Part shown: one piece after another, positions 6,725-8,624 of the stretch
Layout of the letters: every line of letters begins with the position of its first letter
Position numbering within the stretch: the first letter of the stretch is position 1
NCBI GenBank assembly: GCA_046541715.1
Contig: JBKHCS010000124.1
Location: 1 to 8,624 of the forward strand
Origin: CAYPUT01 sp046541715
GTDB lineage: Bacteria; Spirochaetota; Spirochaetia; DSM-27196; PWMO01
Length of the DNA: 8,624 nucleotides
Direction of reading: 5' to 3'
Translations under genes and position numbers: made by a program
Notes under the pieces: model-generated
Told to the model about the DNA's origin: nothing
Database searches by the model: none
What the model saw: the letters and a program-made list of their open reading frames with translations, nothing else

Positions 6725-6731
6725 TAGAGGC

Positions 6732-8012
6732 ATGTCACGCTTTATCGAGAGCCGCCGCCTCTTCGCGGCAACGTTTTTGATTCTTGCTCTTGCATCGCCG
6801 GCCTCTTCCTTCGACTACGGAATCATCCTGGAGAATGAGACATCGGGAATCCTTGTCGCCGATGAAGACCCCGAGTTCGACCAGCGGAACGATGTGCTCC
6901 TCTTCGTCGGGCAGGACCTTACCAAGGACATCGAAGCACTCCTGCGCCTTCGCTACCGTTACACGGAAGACGATCCGTTCTTTTGGGACATCGATACCGC
7001 GGTGGTCCAAGGGGTCGCGCCGGAGGGAGACGGGTCCACGGCTGTTGACTTGGCGCTCGGGAGGACGACCGTTCGAGATTTTTCCGGAGCTCTCCTTTCA
7101 GAGCAGGCGGATATGATCCGGTGGGGAGTCCTCCGCCCCAATATTACCCTGACCGCGGAGGCGGCCTATCTTGGGCTTCGACGAAACGAGAGTAGCGACA
7201 TCGTCCTCTCGACGGCAGATATCGAGGACGACGCCGACGAATCCTTCTTCGCCCCTCCCCGGGGGCTTTTCGGATTCGAGGTCGGTTTTCCGGAGCAACT
7301 GGGCAGGCAGAACCTTACCCTTGGTGCCCTCTACCAGCACGACTTCCGTGACGACGGGTCTCCCCGGGTAAATACCGGGTATCTCGGTGCAGGGATGGTG
7401 GGGCCCCTATCCCGGTTTCTCTTCTACGACCTCTTCGGGTACTTTGCCACCGGATCCGTCGAAAACGACACCGGGTCGCGGGATCCCGTGGCCGCGTGGT
7501 ACACCGGTGGCGGCATCCTCTTCTTCGCCGAAGAGGCGCGGTTTTCGCGTATCCAGTCCCGCTTCGTCTATGCCTCCGGCGATGCCGACTACGCGTCTCC
7601 CGTGGGCGTAAATACCGAGGGGATCGGAACCGGCTTTCCGGCCATTACGAGTCCGCCCCTTGGCGAGGTCGTTTCACCCCGGGTTTCCAACATTGCGGGG
7701 GGATCCTTTTCCTACTCCTTCAAGCCCCTCGCCGAAAGCCGAACCGTCTGGTCGGAGCTTCAGGTAGCCGCCACCGCCTGGGCGTTCTTTCGTCCGACTT
7801 CGGGGCCCGTTGCCGTCCCCGGGACGGTTTCCGGGGGCTCGGATTCCTTTCTCGGGTGGGAGACCGACCTGGCCCTTCGCTTTCGGCCCTTCTCGGACCT
7901 GGCGGTCTCCCTCTCGGGAGGCTACTTTCGGAGACCGGACAACGACGCTTGGCTTCCCGGCGCCCCGGAATGGCAGGCCGTAGTGAAACTTTTCGGCGCG
8001 TTCTCGCTATAA
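6732..8012 (+). CDS. Secreted, probable outer-membrane beta-barrel protein
   Basis: A 426-residue protein with a signal peptide: basic MSRFIESRR, hydrophobic LFAATFLILALA (10-21) and a likely cut after ASS (24-26). The mature protein alternates short aromatic strands with Gly/Asp/Asn-rich turns, for example ALLRLRYRY, NLTLGALYQHDF, RFLFYDLFGYF, FSYSFKPL and LAVSLSGGYF, and ends in VVKLFGAFSL, like a terminal barrel strand. No Cys lipobox is present. I infer an outer-membrane barrel of roughly 14-18 strands; the count is a guess and I cannot name a transport substrate or family. The start at 6732 is chosen because the signal peptide begins there, whereas the longer in-frame extension lies antisense to the cyclase 5' end. 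It is divergent from the cyclase by 49 nt and is followed by the FecR-domain gene after 62 nt. Confidence 0.82.
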   Translation: MSRFIESRRLFAATFLILALASPASSFDYGIILENETSGILVADEDPEFDQRNDVLLFVGQDLTKDIEALLRLRYRYTEDDPFFWDIDTAVVQGVAPEGDGSTAVDLALGRTTVRDFSGALLSEQADMIRWGVLRPNITLTAEAAYLGLRRNESSDIVLSTADIEDDADESFFAPPRGLFGFEVGFPEQLGRQNLTLGALYQHDFRDDGSPRVNTGYLGAGMVGPLSRFLFYDLFGYFATGSVENDTGSRDPVAAWYTGGGILFFAEEARFSRIQSRFVYASGDADYASPVGVNTEGIGTGFPAITSPPLGEVVSPRVSNIAGGSFSYSFKPLAESRTVWSELQVAATAWAFFRPTSGPVAVPGTVSGGSDSFLGWETDLALRFRPFSDLAVSLSGGYFRRPDNDAWLPGAPEWQAVVKLFGAFSL

Positions 8013-8025
8013 AGTTTGCCTTTTT
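7986..8025 (+). terminator. Possible weak terminator at the end of the barrel-protein gene
   Basis: AAACTTT (7986-7992) pairs perfectly with AAAGTTT (8011-8017) across an 18-nt loop that holds a small GCG/CGC inner pair, followed by TTTTT (8021-8025). The AT-rich stem and long loop make it weak. It overlaps the stop codon and ends just before the next gene's promoter. Confidence 0.3.
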
Positions 8026-8026
8026 C

Positions 8027-8054
8027 TTGATATATCGGGATGCCGCGTTATATT
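8027..8054 (+). promoter_or_regulatory. Sigma70-like promoter for the FecR-domain gene
   Basis: TTGATA (8027-8032; 5/6) and TATATT (8049-8054; 5/6) are 16 nt apart, the best full -35/-10 pair in the window. It predicts a start near 8061, so the FecR gene can be expressed apart from the barrel gene. The short leader would still hold the GGAGG site. Confidence 0.6.
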
Positions 8055-8061
8055 TCCGAGT

Positions 8062-8066
8062 GGAGG
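8062..8066 (+). promoter_or_regulatory. Ribosome binding site of the FecR-domain gene
   Basis: GGAGG lies 8 nt before the ATG at 8075 and fixes that start. It is one of only two clear Shine-Dalgarno sites among the seven genes. Confidence 0.85.
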
Positions 8067-8074
8067 ACTTAAGA

Positions 8075-8624
8075 ATGAGACGACTGATACTGGTATTGGC
8101 TATGGCAATGATTGTTGCCGCCGCTTCCTTCGCCGTAGACGCACGGGTCCGTTCTGTTACCGGGTCGGTCTCGGTGATGATCGAGGATGGAAGCTGGGAC
8201 CCTGTCACTGAAGGAATGATTCTCACGGCCGGCTCGATGATCTCCACCGGTTTCGGTTCGACGGCTTCTATCGAAATGGGTGATTCCACGCTGATTGTCA
8301 GCCCGGTGTCTCGTCTGACCGTTGAAGAGCTTTCCCGGGTAAACGGGACGATTTCCACGCAGCTCTTCTTGCATCTCGGACGCGTCCGGGCGGAAGTTCA
8401 TTCCGACGCGGGGCTCCAGAACGATTTCCGATTGCGCAGCCCCAATTCCACGGCCTCCGTCCGAGGGACGGAGTTCGAGTACGATGGAAAAAACCTCTAC
8501 GTAGACGAGGGTGACGTAGCGCTCACGAACCTGATCGGGCAGGCCCACAGTGTCCGGGAGGGGCAAGAAAGCAGCGCCTATCGATTCGATCCGATCGAGT
8601 CCGTTACCGCACGTTTTGAGGAGC
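8075..8624 (+). CDS. Secreted FecR-domain protein (3' end beyond window)
   Basis: The frame is open from the ATG at 8075 to the window end, 183 codons. MRRLILVLAMAMIVAAASFA is a typical signal peptide with a likely cut near residues 20-23. A FecR domain follows: GMILTAGSMISTGFGSTASIEMGD (47-70), FLHLGRVRAEV (98-108) and the hallmark RSPNSTASVRGTEFEY (121-136), then YVDEGDVAL (142-150). Classical FecR is a membrane regulator of an iron-transport sigma factor. Here the domain follows directly after a signal peptide with no cytoplasmic anti-sigma part, so this is the free periplasmic or surface form, whose job is poorly known; ligand or glycan binding is possible. It follows the barrel gene in the same direction and has its own promoter and ribosome binding site. 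The C-terminal part is not seen. Confidence 0.88.
   Translation, partial: MRRLILVLAMAMIVAAASFAVDARVRSVTGSVSVMIEDGSWDPVTEGMILTAGSMISTGFGSTASIEMGDSTLIVSPVSRLTVEELSRVNGTISTQLFLHLGRVRAEVHSDAGLQNDFRLRSPNSTASVRGTEFEYDGKNLYVDEGDVALTNLIGQAHSVREGQESSAYRFDPIESVTARFEE

Noticed and set aside
6615..6731. 39-residue upstream extension of the barrel protein
   Set aside because: It lies antisense to the cyclase 5' end and would bury the signal peptide.
6683..6733. 17-residue upstream extension of the cyclase starting at 6733
   Set aside because: It would cover the TATACT box and overlap the divergent gene's ATG; MNRK followed by a membrane segment is the natural N-terminus.
7369..7620. Repeated GTAAATACCG at 7369 and about 7607 in the barrel gene
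   Set aside because: It is a 10-base match encoding Val-Asn-Thr in two turn regions; too short and isolated to call a repeat.
1..8624. Mobile elements, tRNA, CRISPR or phage genes
   Set aside because: I saw no transposase or integrase motif, no spaced direct repeats and no cloverleaf; intergenic gaps are all under 100 bp.

Overview
The window is a GC-rich (about 60%), densely coded chromosomal segment with seven real genes, two of them cut by the window edges. It shows no RNA genes, CRISPR arrays, insertion sequences or phage genes. The gene content suggests a free-living spirochaete: a long CHASE2 adenylate cyclase with the C-terminal PPPxxWDG tail, a secreted FecR-domain protein, a lipoprotein with a loose lipobox, and a SHTRE/IGPSTV-type glycosyltransferase. 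This assignment is my inference, not something the DNA proves.

Left part (1-2930). A partial unknown gene (minus) and a family 2 glycosyltransferase (plus) diverge from a 78-bp gap. The glycosyltransferase converges on a galU-type UTP-glucose-1-phosphate uridylyltransferase (minus). galU in turn diverges from a lipoprotein of unknown function (plus). The glycosyltransferase and galU fit together as makers of surface glycan, with UDP-glucose supply next to a sugar transferase, but they are not in one operon.

Middle (2930-6682). A minus-strand operon encodes the CHASE2 class III adenylate cyclase and then an aldo/keto reductase. The reductase's ribosome binding site overlaps the cyclase stop codon. 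A strong GC hairpin separates the reductase from the convergent lipoprotein gene.

Right part (6732-8624). A secreted, probably beta-barrel outer-membrane protein and then a secreted FecR-domain protein (cut by the window end) run on the plus strand, divergent from the cyclase. Cyclase, envelope protein and FecR protein may form an envelope-sensing and cAMP-signalling neighbourhood.

The most striking non-coding signal is at the starts. Five genes have a TANNNT-like -10 box exactly 7 or 8 nt upstream of the ATG and no usable Shine-Dalgarno site, which is the signature of leaderless transcription. The two 48-49 bp divergent gaps (galU/lipoprotein and cyclase/barrel protein) share almost the same layout. 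Only the reductase and the FecR gene have normal ribosome binding sites.
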